This document shows, one piece after another, positions 23,373 to 31,889 of a DNA stretch of 42,157 nucleotides. Origin of the DNA: Bacteroidota bacterium (GTDB taxonomy: Bacteria > Bacteroidota > Bacteroidia > Flavobacteriales > Weeksellaceae); assembly GCA_023411265.1 (NCBI GenBank), contig JAEYOX010000007.1, positions 1 through 42,157 of the forward strand. The letters are read 5' to 3'. The position numbers were made by a program, and so were the translations under genes. Positions within the stretch are counted from its first letter, which is position 1; every line of letters begins with the position of its first letter. The notes under the pieces are model-generated. The model saw nothing but the letters and a program-made list of their open reading frames with translations. It had not been told where the DNA came from and did not search any database.

Positions 23373-24701
23373 TTATTTCGCTAGGCGGTAATGTTTTATG
23401 ATTTTAAAAATAATCATCAAAAATCCAGTAGCTACACCCATTCCTGCTGCGAAAAACACAAGAAATGCGGGTCTCAGACGGCGCATCATTTCTGCGAAAT
23501 GAATTTCGGGCGTGTGCATTTGCCAATCGGCCTTCAGAACTCCTGCAATGATGAGCGCGATCCAGAAAATAAACAGACTGATATTTAATATAAAATAAGC
23601 TGCTGTAAAACGCTTGGCAGATATTTTTTCCTTGATTCCGAAAACATCGAATATAAAAGAAAGCAGAAGGAAAGAATTAATACCGATAGTAGCACCCATT
23701 GTATGTGCGACGGTAATATGAGTTCCGTGCGTGTACACATTAATGGCAGGAACCGACATCATAATTGCTAGAATAAGAGTGAGGAAAATCCAGATGTCTG
23801 CTGCCAAAAGAAACCGGTAGGAATACAAATGGTAATTTTTCTTTGCTGTACTGAGGGAGGACCGCCACAACATGATAATTCTTCCGAGCAGGATGAGTTC
23901 CGTCATGCTGACACCATAACTGATGTATTGAACATATTTAGGAGCGGGAAGGGTATAAATGTGATGTCCCCAATTGAACATTAAATTGAACAGTCCCAAG
24001 AAGTAGAGCAGAAAACCGATATTGGAATAACTGTACTTTTCATTGCCGCTGATTCTGTCCATCAGATAGATACTGCTTCCGTAAATCAACATATTCCAGC
24101 AGCCTACCATGGAACCGTAGGATTTCCATTGGATCATCATGTCGCCAACGATATTGGCCCGGAAAAAAGGAATCAGCCAAAGATAAGATTCTATGAAAGT
24201 GAAGAGGAAAAATGCCGCACCCGTCATCCACATCCAGATGTACACCGGTTTTTTCCGGAAAGAAGACAAAGACTTGAACACATTAATGATAAAAAGAATC
24301 CAGCTGATGCCTATCGGGATGGCGAGATAAGGATGAAATTCCCAGTATTCCCTGCCGCCAAAAATTCCGAAAATATAAGAAATCAGAATGAGAATGACGG
24401 TTGTTGACAACAGATAGAACTGAATGTTCATCAGATTTTGTGAATAAATTCCCCGGTCAGATTTTTCTTTAATATAATGGTATACACCCCCGATGGCAGT
24501 CGTTATAATCCAGAAAACAGCGGAGGACACGTGGAGAGGACGGACTTTTTCGAAAGAAAGATCATCTCGGAACAACCCAGGAATGAGGTACTGCAAAGCC
24601 CCTGTAAGTCCAAAAAATAAGGCGATTACCAAAAGGAAAAGCCCGAAAAAGAAGAATTTACCTGCCGGGGATTTTTTCAGGCTGTTCAATGGTTCCATCA
24701 T
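23373..24701 (-). CDS. norB: NorB-like nitric oxide reductase large subunit (divergent)
   Basis: The 442-residue protein has about twelve membrane helices and resembles cytochrome c-type NO reductase large subunit. H57 (VRPLHVSSAV) fits a low-spin heme ligand, H246-H247 (NWGHHIYTLPAP) the paired FeB ligands, and H333 (ITVAHTMGATIGIN) the heme b3 ligand. In the alignment I can make by eye, helix VI (QWKSYGSMVGCWNML) lacks the third FeB histidine and the usual glutamates. The second histidine of the helix X HxH motif is Met335. It pairs with NorC, overlapping that gene by 44 bp. The family call is secure; the reaction may differ from canonical cNOR. Confidence 0.8.
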   Translation of the reverse strand: MMEPLNSLKKSPAGKFFFFGLFLLVIALFFGLTGALQYLIPGLFRDDLSFEKVRPLHVSSAVFWIITTAIGGVYHYIKEKSDRGIYSQNLMNIQFYLLSTTVILILISYIFGIFGGREYWEFHPYLAIPIGISWILFIINVFKSLSSFRKKPVYIWMWMTGAAFFLFTFIESYLWLIPFFRANIVGDMMIQWKSYGSMVGCWNMLIYGSSIYLMDRISGNEKYSYSNIGFLLYFLGLFNLMFNWGHHIYTLPAPKYVQYISYGVSMTELILLGRIIMLWRSSLSTAKKNYHLYSYRFLLAADIWIFLTLILAIMMSVPAINVYTHGTHITVAHTMGATIGINSFLLLSFIFDVFGIKEKISAKRFTAAYFILNISLFIFWIALIIAGVLKADWQMHTPEIHFAEMMRRLRPAFLVFFAAGMGVATGFLMIIFKIIKHYRLAK

Positions 24702-25077
24702 AATTTATTTTTAATTGTCCGGGTCTTCCCGTTCCGGAAGCGTCGATGCTTTTCAGATATTCCGTAAGGTCATTGATTTCCGTTTGAGAAAGATTGAAAT
24801 CGGGCATCACCTGAGTTCCGCTTTTCAGAAACGCCATGATATAATTTTTTCCTTTTTCAGAATAGGTATTGGTAAGATCGGGTCCCAGATAGCCGCCTAA
24901 ACCATAGATCTGATGGCAGGCGATGCAGTTTTTCTCCTGCCAGATACGCTTTCCGCGGTCAGAAGAAGTACCGTAAGTATTGGGATATTCAGCATTTTTA
25001 CTATAAAGGATGACCGTGTAAACACAAAATAAAACGGCTAGTGTTAGCAATAATCCCACCTTGTTATATTGATTCAT
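24658..25077 (-). CDS. norC: NorC-like membrane-anchored cytochrome c subunit
   Basis: The 138-residue protein has one N-terminal membrane anchor (KVGLLLTLAVLFCVYTVILY) and a periplasmic cytochrome c domain. The heme site is C51-I-A-C54-H55, with the axial Met likely M91 in GTQVMPDF. It feeds electrons to the large subunit. The ATG at 25077 is used because the upstream codons are not family-like. The 3' end overlaps norB by 44 bp, an unusually long overlap that implies translational coupling. A TAnnTTTG promoter box lies 18 bp upstream. Confidence 0.88.
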   Translation of the reverse strand: MNQYNKVGLLLTLAVLFCVYTVILYSKNAEYPNTYGTSSDRGKRIWQEKNCIACHQIYGLGGYLGPDLTNTYSEKGKNYIMAFLKSGTQVMPDFNLSQTEINDLTEYLKSIDASGTGRPGQLKINYDGTIEQPEKIPGR

Positions 25078-25094
25078 AAATAACAGTAATAGAA

Positions 25095-25102
25095 CAAATC
25101 TA
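25095..25102 (-). promoter_or_regulatory. -7 promoter box of the norCB operon
   Basis: On the minus strand TAGATTTG matches TAnnTTTG exactly, 17 bp before the norC ATG. A TTG lies about 20 bp further upstream, as expected for the -33 element. Confidence 0.55.
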
Positions 25103-25159
25103 TTACAATTATTTAGATGATACAACGGATATGAAAAAAATCATTTTTTCAACAAGTAG

Positions 25160-25186
25160 AAAAAAAATCCCCTCTTTAGGAGGGGA
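25160..25186 (-). terminator. Intrinsic terminator after carB
   Basis: On the minus strand TCCCCTC and GAGGGGA form a 7-bp stem with a five-base loop, followed by eight T. It begins 6 bp after the carB stop and separates the pyr operon from norCB. Confidence 0.88.
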
Positions 25187-25192
25187 ATAGTT

Positions 25193-28100
25193 TTACATGG
25201 CCTGCATTTTAAAGCTCATGCTTTCAATAACTTTCAGGATGGCTTCGACAGTATCCATAGAGGTGAGACAGGGGACGCCGTTTTCTACCGACATTCTGCG
25301 AATCTGGAAGCCGTCTCTCTCGGCCTGTTTGCCTTTGGTGGTGGTATTTACCACGTACTGAACTTTTCCTTTCTGAATCAGATCGATGAGGTTGACGTCT
25401 TCTTCTCCGATCTTATAACCGATTTTCGCGGGAATTCCTTTTTCCTGGAAGAATTTTGCAGTTCCTTCTGTGGCCCATATTCTGAAGCCCACTTCATGGA
25501 AACGTCTTGCAAATTCTGAAACTTCTTCTTTATGCTTGTCAGCCACTGTAAACAAGATAGAGCCGTGGGTGGGCATTTTCCGTCCTGCAGCCACAAAACC
25601 TTTGTATAAAGCTTTTTCCAGCGTGGTATCTTTCCCCATTACCTCTCCTGTAGATTTCATCTCCGGGCCCAGCGAAGTATCTACTTTGGTCAGTTTTGAA
25701 AAAGAAAAAACGGGAACTTTCACATAAACTCCTTCTTTTTCCGGCACCAGTCCGTTTTGGTAGCCCAGGTCTTTCAGTTTCTGTCCTAAAATTGCTTTTG
25801 TGGCCAGATTCGCCATCGGAACATCGGTAATTTTAGAAAGGAATGGCACCGTTCTCGAAGATCTTGGATTCACTTCAATGACATACACTTGGTTTTCAAA
25901 AAGAACATACTGAATATTCATTAAACCGATGACATTCAAGCCTTTCGCAAGCTTTTGGGTATAATCTACCAGTTGCTGCATGCATTTTTCGTTGATGTTC
26001 TGCGGAGGGTATACTGCAATAGAGTCACCCGAGTGAACGCCTGCCCGTTCGATATGTTCCATAATTCCGGGAATAATCACCGTTTCGCCGTCGCAGATTG
26101 CATCTACTTCCACTTCTTTTCCAATCATGTACTTATCAACCAGCACCGGTTTTTCTGGATCTACTTCCACTGCATTTTCCATGTAGTGGGACAGTTCTGT
26201 TTCATTATATACGATTTCCATGGCACGACCGCCCAGAACATAACTCGGACGAACCAGAACCGGATATCCGATTTCATTGGCAATTTCCACTGCGCCTTCT
26301 TTGGAGTACGAAGTTTTACCTTTTGGCTGCGGAATTCCCATTTCTTCCAGGGCTTTCTCGAACTTATCCCGGTTTTCAGCACGGTCAAGATCTTCCAGAG
26401 AAGTTCCCAGAATCTGAACGCCGTGTGCAGCAAGTTTATCCGCCAGATTAATCGCGGTTTGCCCTCCGAACTGAACAATGACGCCTTTTGGCTTCTCGAG
26501 TTCGATGATATTCATGACATCTTCTTCAGTAAGAGGCTCAAAATATAATTTATCCGAAATAGAGAAGTCTGTGGAAACCGTTTCAGGATTATTGTTGATA
26601 ATAATCGCTTCATATCCCATTTCTTTGATGGCCCAAACGGAGTGAACGGTAGCATAGTCAAATTCCACGCCCTGTCCGATTCTGATAGGACCAGAACCCA
26701 GAACGATGATTTTCTCTTTGTCAGACGCAACACTTTCGTTTTCTTCTTCATATGTTCCATAGAAATACGGTGTCTCACTTTCAAATTCTGCTGCACAGGT
26801 ATCTACCATTTTGTACACCGGCATGATTCCGTTTTCCTTCCTGAAATGGAACACTTCTTTCTGTTTTACGCCCCAGTGATGCGCAATATTGATGTCGGAG
26901 AAACCTAATTTCTTGGCTTCTTTCAGGGTTTCAGTATCGAATGTATTCTCTGCGATAACTTTTTCAAAATCTACCAGTTTTTTTAATTTCCAGATAAAAA
27001 ATTTGTCTATTTTACTCCATTCCACAATGGTTTCCCAATCGTAGCCCCTGCGCAGCGCCTCGCCGATGATAAAAAGTCTTTCATCGTCACACACTTTTAT
27101 TCTGCGTTCTATTTCTTCATCCGTAAGTGCTTCCGCTTGTTTGGTTTTCAAACCTAAGTGGCGCATTCCGGTTTCGAGGGAACGTATGGCTTTTTGAATA
27201 CTTTCTTCGAAATTTCTTCCGATGGCCATTACTTCGCCCGTTGCTTTCATTTGGGTGGAAAGTCTTCTGTCTGCCGTTTCAAACTTATCAAAAGGGAATC
27301 TTGGAATTTTTGTCACCACGTAATCGAGTGCTGGCTCGAAACAAGCGTAGGTTTTGCCGGTTACGGGGTTCATAATTTCGTCGAGGGTGAGGCCTACTGC
27401 GATTTTGGCTGCGATTTTGGCGATAGGATACCCGGTTGCTTTGCTGGCGAGTGCTGAGGAGCGCGAAACCCTCGGGTTCACTTCAATGATATAATAGTTG
27501 AACGAGTACGGATCCAAAGCGAGCTGAACGTTGCAGCCGCCTTCTATTCCCAAGGCACGGATAATTTTCAGCGAAGCGTTTCTCAATAATTGATATTCTC
27601 TGTCTGACAACGTCTGAGACGGTGCTACCACAATAGAATCACCGGTGTGTACGCCTACTGGATCAATGTTTTCCATGTTACACACTACGATGGCGTTATC
27701 ATTTGCATCCCGCATTACTTCGTATTCTATTTCCTTGTATCCGGCGATGGATTTTTCAATCAGACATTGGGTTACGGGAGAATGTTTCAGCCCCAGTTCG
27801 GTGATTTCCCTAAGCTGTATTTCATTATCTGCAATACCGCCACCGGTTCCGCCCATAGTAAACGCCGGGCGAACAATTACAGGATAGCCGATGTTTTCAG
27901 CAAAATGCAAAGCCCCTTCCACTGTGGTCACAATGTCGGAGTCGGGAACAGGTTCGTTGAGTTCTTTCATTAAAGCCCGGAAAAGATCGCGGTCTTCTGC
28001 CTGGTTGATGGCTGAAAGCTTGGTGCCCAGTACTTCTACACCGCATTCCTCCAGAATTCCTGAGTTCTGCAGTTCTACCGCCATATTCAGTCCGGTCTGT

Positions 28101-28372
28101 CCGCCGAGTGTCGGCAAAAGTGCATCCGGTCTTTCTTTTCTGATAATGTGGCTTACGAACGGAAGGGAGATGGGCTCTATATATACTTTATCTGCAATTT
28201 CCACGTCGGTCATGATGGTGGCCGGATTGGAATTGATAAGGATCACGCGGTATCCTTCCTCTTTCAATGCGAGGCAGGCTTGGGTTCCTGCATAATCGAA
28301 TTCTGCCGCCTGCCCGATGATAATGGGACCGGAACCTATTACTAAGATGGTTTTTATATCTGTTCTTTTCAT
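25193..28372 (-). CDS. carB: Carbamoyl-phosphate synthase large subunit
   Basis: The 1059-residue protein has two ATP-grasp halves. The first begins VIGSGPIIIGQAAEFDYAGT near residue 10 and the second VLGSGPIRIGQGVEFDYATV near residue 560. The C-terminal MGS-like allosteric domain covers the last 130 residues (THGSILFTVADKHKEEVSEF). It makes carbamoyl phosphate from bicarbonate, ammonia delivered by CarA and two ATP. The ATG at 28372 (MKRTDIKTILVIG) is preferred; the longer frame runs into the inverted repeat of the upstream element. In most relatives carA and carB lie close together, but here a 461-bp element with an S23 gene separates them. Confidence 0.97.
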   Translation of the reverse strand: MKRTDIKTILVIGSGPIIIGQAAEFDYAGTQACLALKEEGYRVILINSNPATIMTDVEIADKVYIEPISLPFVSHIIRKERPDALLPTLGGQTGLNMAVELQNSGILEECGVEVLGTKLSAINQAEDRDLFRALMKELNEPVPDSDIVTTVEGALHFAENIGYPVIVRPAFTMGGTGGGIADNEIQLREITELGLKHSPVTQCLIEKSIAGYKEIEYEVMRDANDNAIVVCNMENIDPVGVHTGDSIVVAPSQTLSDREYQLLRNASLKIIRALGIEGGCNVQLALDPYSFNYYIIEVNPRVSRSSALASKATGYPIAKIAAKIAVGLTLDEIMNPVTGKTYACFEPALDYVVTKIPRFPFDKFETADRRLSTQMKATGEVMAIGRNFEESIQKAIRSLETGMRHLGLKTKQAEALTDEEIERRIKVCDDERLFIIGEALRRGYDWETIVEWSKIDKFFIWKLKKLVDFEKVIAENTFDTETLKEAKKLGFSDINIAHHWGVKQKEVFHFRKENGIMPVYKMVDTCAAEFESETPYFYGTYEEENESVASDKEKIIVLGSGPIRIGQGVEFDYATVHSVWAIKEMGYEAIIINNNPETVSTDFSISDKLYFEPLTEEDVMNIIELEKPKGVIVQFGGQTAINLADKLAAHGVQILGTSLEDLDRAENRDKFEKALEEMGIPQPKGKTSYSKEGAVEIANEIGYPVLVRPSYVLGGRAMEIVYNETELSHYMENAVEVDPEKPVLVDKYMIGKEVEVDAICDGETVIIPGIMEHIERAGVHSGDSIAVYPPQNINEKCMQQLVDYTQKLAKGLNVIGLMNIQYVLFENQVYVIEVNPRSSRTVPFLSKITDVPMANLATKAILGQKLKDLGYQNGLVPEKEGVYVKVPVFSFSKLTKVDTSLGPEMKSTGEVMGKDTTLEKALYKGFVAAGRKMPTHGSILFTVADKHKEEVSEFARRFHEVGFRIWATEGTAKFFQEKGIPAKIGYKIGEEDVNLIDLIQKGKVQYVVNTTTKGKQAERDGFQIRRMSVENGVPCLTSMDTVEAILKVIESMSFKMQAM

Positions 28373-28386
28373 TTTATTAGATGTAA

Positions 28387-28847
28387 GAGCCAAGAACCGA
28401 GACTCAAGTCCCTCATTAAAGATGAGAGTCAAGAGCCAAATGTCATGACCTTTTAATTTAAATTATGTTTAAAACTGTAAATCATTTTTTGAATTTCAAT
28501 GATTTCCGGAAGTATTTTTTGAACAGAATCTTCATTTAAAAGATTTTGTTCTTTAGATAAGATCAGTTGTGTTTGAAGTTCGAAAGATGAACCTAAAGCT
28601 ATTGCGAGGAAATGATTGAATTCTTTATTTGTATTGCGAACGCTACCTTCTGCAATGTTTGAAGGAATGGATATTGCACTTCTTTTCATTTGAGAAATTA
28701 AACCAAATTTTTCGTCGGCCGAAATAGTCCGGGAAAGCAAATATATTTCTTTCGTTAACACAATGGATTTTTGCCAAAAAAGTAGTTTTTGAAAATTATG
28801 CATGATTTTGAAATTTAGTTCAAATCTTATTTCTCGGTTCTTGGTTC
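28387..28847 (-). mobile_element. S23-gene element bounded by inverted repeats, between carA and carB
   Basis: A 13-bp perfect inverted repeat, CCAAGAACCGAGA at 28390-28402 and its complement at 28832-28844, bounds the four-helix-bundle gene. With one mismatch it extends to 16 bp. Short repeats of AGAGCCAA (28386-28393 and 28432-28439) and a small CTCAT/ATGAG inverted repeat (near 28412-28426) lie inside the end near carB. The 461-bp unit has no transposase. It looks like a small passive or guest element rather than an insertion sequence. Confidence 0.55.
28453..28803 (-). CDS. Four-helix-bundle protein (23S rRNA IVS / S23 family)
   Basis: The 116-residue protein begins MHNFQKLLFWQKSIVLTKEI and has the family core QMKRSAISIPSNIAEGSVRN, then NKEFNHFLAIALGSSFELQT. 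S23 proteins are encoded in intervening sequences of 23S rRNA in some bacteria, and by free-standing genes in Bacteroidota. They are related to the Avd accessory protein of diversity-generating retroelements. They form pentamers that bind nucleic acid. There is no reverse transcriptase here. The gene is co-directional with the pyr operon and probably read through with it. Confidence 0.85.
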   Translation of the reverse strand: MHNFQKLLFWQKSIVLTKEIYLLSRTISADEKFGLISQMKRSAISIPSNIAEGSVRNTNKEFNHFLAIALGSSFELQTQLILSKEQNLLNEDSVQKILPEIIEIQKMIYSFKHNLN

Positions 28848-29914
28848 ATAAAATCTTCCATCATTTCAATAAATTCATCAAACAGATAATTGGCATCCTC
28901 CGGGCCGGGACTGGCTTCGGGGTGATACTGTACCGAAAAACACGGGTGGTATTTGTGTTTCAGGCCTTCATTGGTTCTGTCGTTGAGGGCAATGTGGGTT
29001 TCAATGAGATCGGTATTTTCAAGAGATCCCTGATCTACGGCATAACTGTGGTTCTGGGAAGTGATGGCCACTTTGTTTTTTGAAAGATCCAGCACGGGAT
29101 GATTGCCGCCGCGATGGCCAAATTTCAGTTTAAATGTTTTTGCGCCACACGCCAGGGCAATGAGCTGATGTCCCAAACAGATTCCGAAAACGGGCACTTT
29201 GCCGAGAATTTTATTAATCATTTCCTTTGCACCTTGAACATCTTCCGGATTTCCGGGGCCGTTGGAAAGCATGACGCCATCCGGATTCATGAGGAGAATC
29301 TCTTCGGCGGTGGTGTTTTGGGAAACTACAGTAATATCGCAATCCCGCTGAGAGAGTTCACGGATGATTCCCAGTTTTGAACCGAAATCCACTAAAACCA
29401 CTTTCAACCCTCTTCCCGGCGCTGCATACGCAGTTTTTGTAGAAACAAATTCCACTTGATCGGTCGGTGATGCTGATGTTTGCAGCTCTTCAATCACCGC
29501 TTGTTCATCAGCGTCGGCTCCAACAATTTTTCCTTTCACTGAACCTTGGTTTCTGATGATGCGGGTGAGTCTGCGGGTGTCGACTCCTGAAATTCCTGAG
29601 AGGTTTTTCTTTTTAAAAAGTTCATCGAGCGTCATCTGGGTTCTGAAATTGGACGGCAAATCGCAGAGTTCTTTTACGATGAGTCCTTTGATGGCGGGCT
29701 CCATGCTTTCATAATCATCGCGGTTGATGCCGTAATTTCCGATAAGCGGATAGGTCATGCAGACGATTTGCCCGCAATAAGAAGGATCGGAAATCAGTTC
29801 CTGATATCCCGTCATTCCGGTATTAAATACGATTTCTCCCTCTGTTTCTTCTCCTGCACCGAAACCGATACCGTGAAAAACTTCACCTGAAGCGAGTATT
29901 AATTTCTTTTTCAT
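28820..29914 (-). CDS. carA: Carbamoyl-phosphate synthase small subunit
   Basis: The 364-residue protein has the CPSase small-chain N domain (residues 1-130) and a class I glutamine amidotransferase domain with nucleophile C246 in FGICLGHQ, H331 and E333 in QYHPEASPGPED. It hydrolyses glutamine and passes ammonia to CarB. The gene lies 54 bp after pyrB. The last nine codons (MNQEPRNKI, 28820-28849) lie largely within the inverted repeat of the adjacent element, so the C-terminal tail appears to have been supplied by the insertion. The core ends normally at FDEFIEMMEDF. Confidence 0.96.
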   Translation of the reverse strand: MKKKLILASGEVFHGIGFGAGEETEGEIVFNTGMTGYQELISDPSYCGQIVCMTYPLIGNYGINRDDYESMEPAIKGLIVKELCDLPSNFRTQMTLDELFKKKNLSGISGVDTRRLTRIIRNQGSVKGKIVGADADEQAVIEELQTSASPTDQVEFVSTKTAYAAPGRGLKVVLVDFGSKLGIIRELSQRDCDITVVSQNTTAEEILLMNPDGVMLSNGPGNPEDVQGAKEMINKILGKVPVFGICLGHQLIALACGAKTFKLKFGHRGGNHPVLDLSKNKVAITSQNHSYAVDQGSLENTDLIETHIALNDRTNEGLKHKYHPCFSVQYHPEASPGPEDANYLFDEFIEMMEDFMNQEPRNKI

Positions 29915-29968
29915 TCTCTTTTATTAGTGATCTAAGTGCTTGTTGTGACGTTAATATAAATTATTTGA

Positions 29969-30853
29969 TTACGAAAACCGAAATCCGTTCTTTTCCAGTG
30001 TATTTTTTAATATTGCCATTCGGGCATAGACTCCGTTTTCCATTTGAGTGAAGATGCGGGAGCGGGAACATTCCACCAGATCGCTGTCTATTTCCACACC
30101 GCGGTTCACAGGAGCGGGGTGCATGATAATAGCATCAGATTTCATTTTCTTTTCTCTGGCTTTGGTGAGTCCGTAGCGTTGCAAATATTCATTCGTGCTG
30201 AAGCGATCTGCATGTCTCTCGTGCTGGATTCTGAGCAGCATCATGACATCCACTTCCGGCATTAAATCGTCCATATCCACATAGGATCCGTTCATAAAAC
30301 TTCCCACATCAAACCATTCCCGCGGACCAGAAACATATACTTTTGCTCCCAGTTTGCGTAGCGCATCGGACAGTGAATTCGCCACTCGACTGTGTTTTAT
30401 ATCTCCTGCAATTGCTACTTTCAGATTTTCAAATTTCCCGAATTCCTGGCGGATGGTCATCAGATCCAGCATGGTTTGGCTAGGATGATTTCCAGTGCCA
30501 TCACCAGCGTTGATAATGGGTATGGAAATTCCTTTCAGATCTCGGTAGAATTCATTTTTGCCGTGTCTAATGACGGCCAACTGAACGCCAATGCTTTCCA
30601 GGGTTTTCACGGTGTCGTACAATGTTTCGCCTTTATTGACAGAAGAAGTAGCGATGTCAAAAGGAACCACTTCCAGGCCCAGTTTTCTTTCGGCAATGTC
30701 GAAACTCACTTTGGTGCGGGTGCTGTCCTCGAAAAACAGATTACATACAAAAACCTGTCCTTCAATCTTCATTGTTTTGCCCTTTGCCAACTCCATTGCA
30801 TCATCTAATGTATGGAGTATTTGTTCTTTGGAAAGTTCTGAAATCGTGTTCAT
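29969..30853 (-). CDS. pyrB: Aspartate carbamoyltransferase catalytic chain
   Basis: The 294-residue protein has the carbamoyl phosphate loop S44-T-R-T47 (FFEDSTRTKVSF), the HPSQTMLD motif near the middle and the aspartate-binding region MHPAPVNRGVEID. It makes carbamoyl aspartate in pyrimidine synthesis. The ATG at 30853 (MNTISELSKEQIL) is chosen because the longer frame runs into the terminator. It heads pyrB - carA - S23 - carB. An intrinsic terminator ends about 17 bases upstream of the ATG, so expression is probably controlled by attenuation. Confidence 0.95.
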   Translation of the reverse strand: MNTISELSKEQILHTLDDAMELAKGKTMKIEGQVFVCNLFFEDSTRTKVSFDIAERKLGLEVVPFDIATSSVNKGETLYDTVKTLESIGVQLAVIRHGKNEFYRDLKGISIPIINAGDGTGNHPSQTMLDLMTIRQEFGKFENLKVAIAGDIKHSRVANSLSDALRKLGAKVYVSGPREWFDVGSFMNGSYVDMDDLMPEVDVMMLLRIQHERHADRFSTNEYLQRYGLTKAREKKMKSDAIIMHPAPVNRGVEIDSDLVECSRSRIFTQMENGVYARMAILKNTLEKNGFRFS

Positions 30854-30870
30854 TTTGTTGTTATTTTGTA

Positions 30871-30899
30871 AAAAAAAACGAAGCCGCAATGGCTTCGTT
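30871..30899 (-). terminator. Attenuator hairpin in the pyrB leader
   Basis: On the minus strand AACGAAGCC, loop ATTGC, GGCTTCGTT form a perfect 9-bp stem followed by a T run of eight or more (30871-30878 of the plus strand are A). No gene ends just upstream on this strand except the leader ORF, so the terminator must act on pyrB transcripts. Confidence 0.8.
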
Positions 30900-30978
30900 A
30901 CCTAAAATAAATATTGTTGTTGTCGGCAAAGCCGTTTTCTGAATGTATTACGGGAAATGTATTCTGCAATGTTTCCAT
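30898..30978 (-). CDS. Predicted pyr leader peptide ORF, 26 aa
   Basis: ATG at 30978 opens METLQNTFPVIHSENGFADN and continues NNIYFR to a TAA at 30900-30898. The TAA overlaps the first bases of the attenuator stem. The last codons lie in a U-rich stretch (ATATTTATTTTAGG). This is the arrangement of the pyrBI leader in enteric bacteria, where a ribosome close behind RNA polymerase prevents the hairpin when UTP is low. The ATG is only about 7 bases after the -7 box, so translation may be leaderless. Confidence 0.5.
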   Translation of the reverse strand: METLQNTFPVIHSENGFADNNNIYFR

Positions 30979-30984
30979 TGGCTG

Positions 30985-30992
30985 CAAAGATA
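30985..30992 (-). promoter_or_regulatory. -7 promoter box of the pyr operon
   Basis: TATCTTTG on the minus strand matches TAnnTTTG exactly. The -33 element is weak (T-rich). The next downstream gene is the leader ORF, then pyrB. Confidence 0.5.
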
Positions 30993-30999
30993 TGAATAT

Positions 31000-31320
31000 T
31001 ATCAAAACGAAAAAAATAAAAAGAGGTTACAGTTGAAATATTTCACGCAGTGATAGAATTCATAGAATTCCGCAGATTTTGGTTTAACGCAATAGCTCAG
31101 TCAGTTTAATGATAAATCATTAAGCGTCTTCTAGCTATTACTGTATAAAAACATAATATTTAAAATTATATTCAGTATCTTGCAGTGTTGCCACGGTTTT
31201 GCCACACGCAAAGTTTCAAGTTGATGCAAGGCAATCGCATCATATAATCCGATCATATAGTCCGAAAGTTTCAACGCAAGAGCTCATATAATTTTTTCCA
31301 ATTTATAAAAACATACAATA
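31000..31320. other. Gene-free stretch between pyr promoter and DUF1801 gene
   Basis: I see no gene here. A short direct repeat ATCATATAnTCCGA occurs twice near 31240-31265. A stretch near 31091 loosely resembles a tRNA D-arm (AATAGCTCAGTCAG) but no tRNA can be folded from it. Confidence 0.4.
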
Positions 31321-31674
31321 ATGACAGCGCAAGAAAAAATAGACGAATACATTAGCAAAACCAATGATTGGCGGGGAGATTTGATAACAGAATTCAGGGA
31401 ACTCGTCCATGAGATAGAACCGGAAATCGTAGAAGAATGGAAATGGAACAGTCCGGTGTTTTCACATAAGGGAAAAATGGTTTGTAGTCTAGGGGCATTT
31501 AAAACCCACGTTGGCCTCAACTTTTTTAATGGCGCAATGATAGAAGACCCTAATGGATTTTTTAATAGCGGATTGGATGCAAAAAAATCCCGTTCCATTA
31601 ATTTCACCAAAGAGCATAATATCGATAAAAAGGCCCTAAGAGAACTATTGACAAAAGCCATTCAATACAATTAA
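31321..31674 (+). CDS. DUF1801 domain protein (YdhG-like)
   Basis: The 117-residue protein begins MTAQEKIDEYISKTNDWRGD and carries the family features EPEIVEEWKWNSPVFSHKGK and SLGAFKTHVGLNFFNGA, with the end IDKKALRELLTKAI. DUF1801 proteins share a fold with eukaryotic frataxin-like and YdhG proteins, and no activity is established. It lies alone, with 215 bp to the next gene. Confidence 0.85.
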   Translation: MTAQEKIDEYISKTNDWRGDLITEFRELVHEIEPEIVEEWKWNSPVFSHKGKMVCSLGAFKTHVGLNFFNGAMIEDPNGFFNSGLDAKKSRSINFTKEHNIDKKALRELLTKAIQYN

Positions 31675-31889
31675 AAATAAAAACATAGAAAGGAAGAAAG
31701 GCCAACTGGCAACATTGTATAATATGAATACAGGCTGAACGACTGAAGTTGAGGATTTTTTCTCATGATAAACGTCTTGTGTTCACAGTGATTTAATCTT
31801 AAATCCCACACCGCCTTATACTTTCCCGTTAACTGTAACCATTAAAACCAGTAGAACTTAGGTTAAAAATTACTTTAATAGATCGAGAT

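Noticed and set aside
26000..28300. Several plus-strand frames opposite carB
   Set aside because: They lie opposite conserved carB domains and have no recognisable family.
31085..31160. tRNA-like stretch with AATAGCTCAGTCAG
   Set aside because: The D-arm does not close (no matching GAGC), and no anticodon or T arm can be found in the next 60 bases.
31238..31280. Short direct repeats (ATCATATA) as a CRISPR or origin
   Set aside because: There are only two short copies, with no regular spacing.
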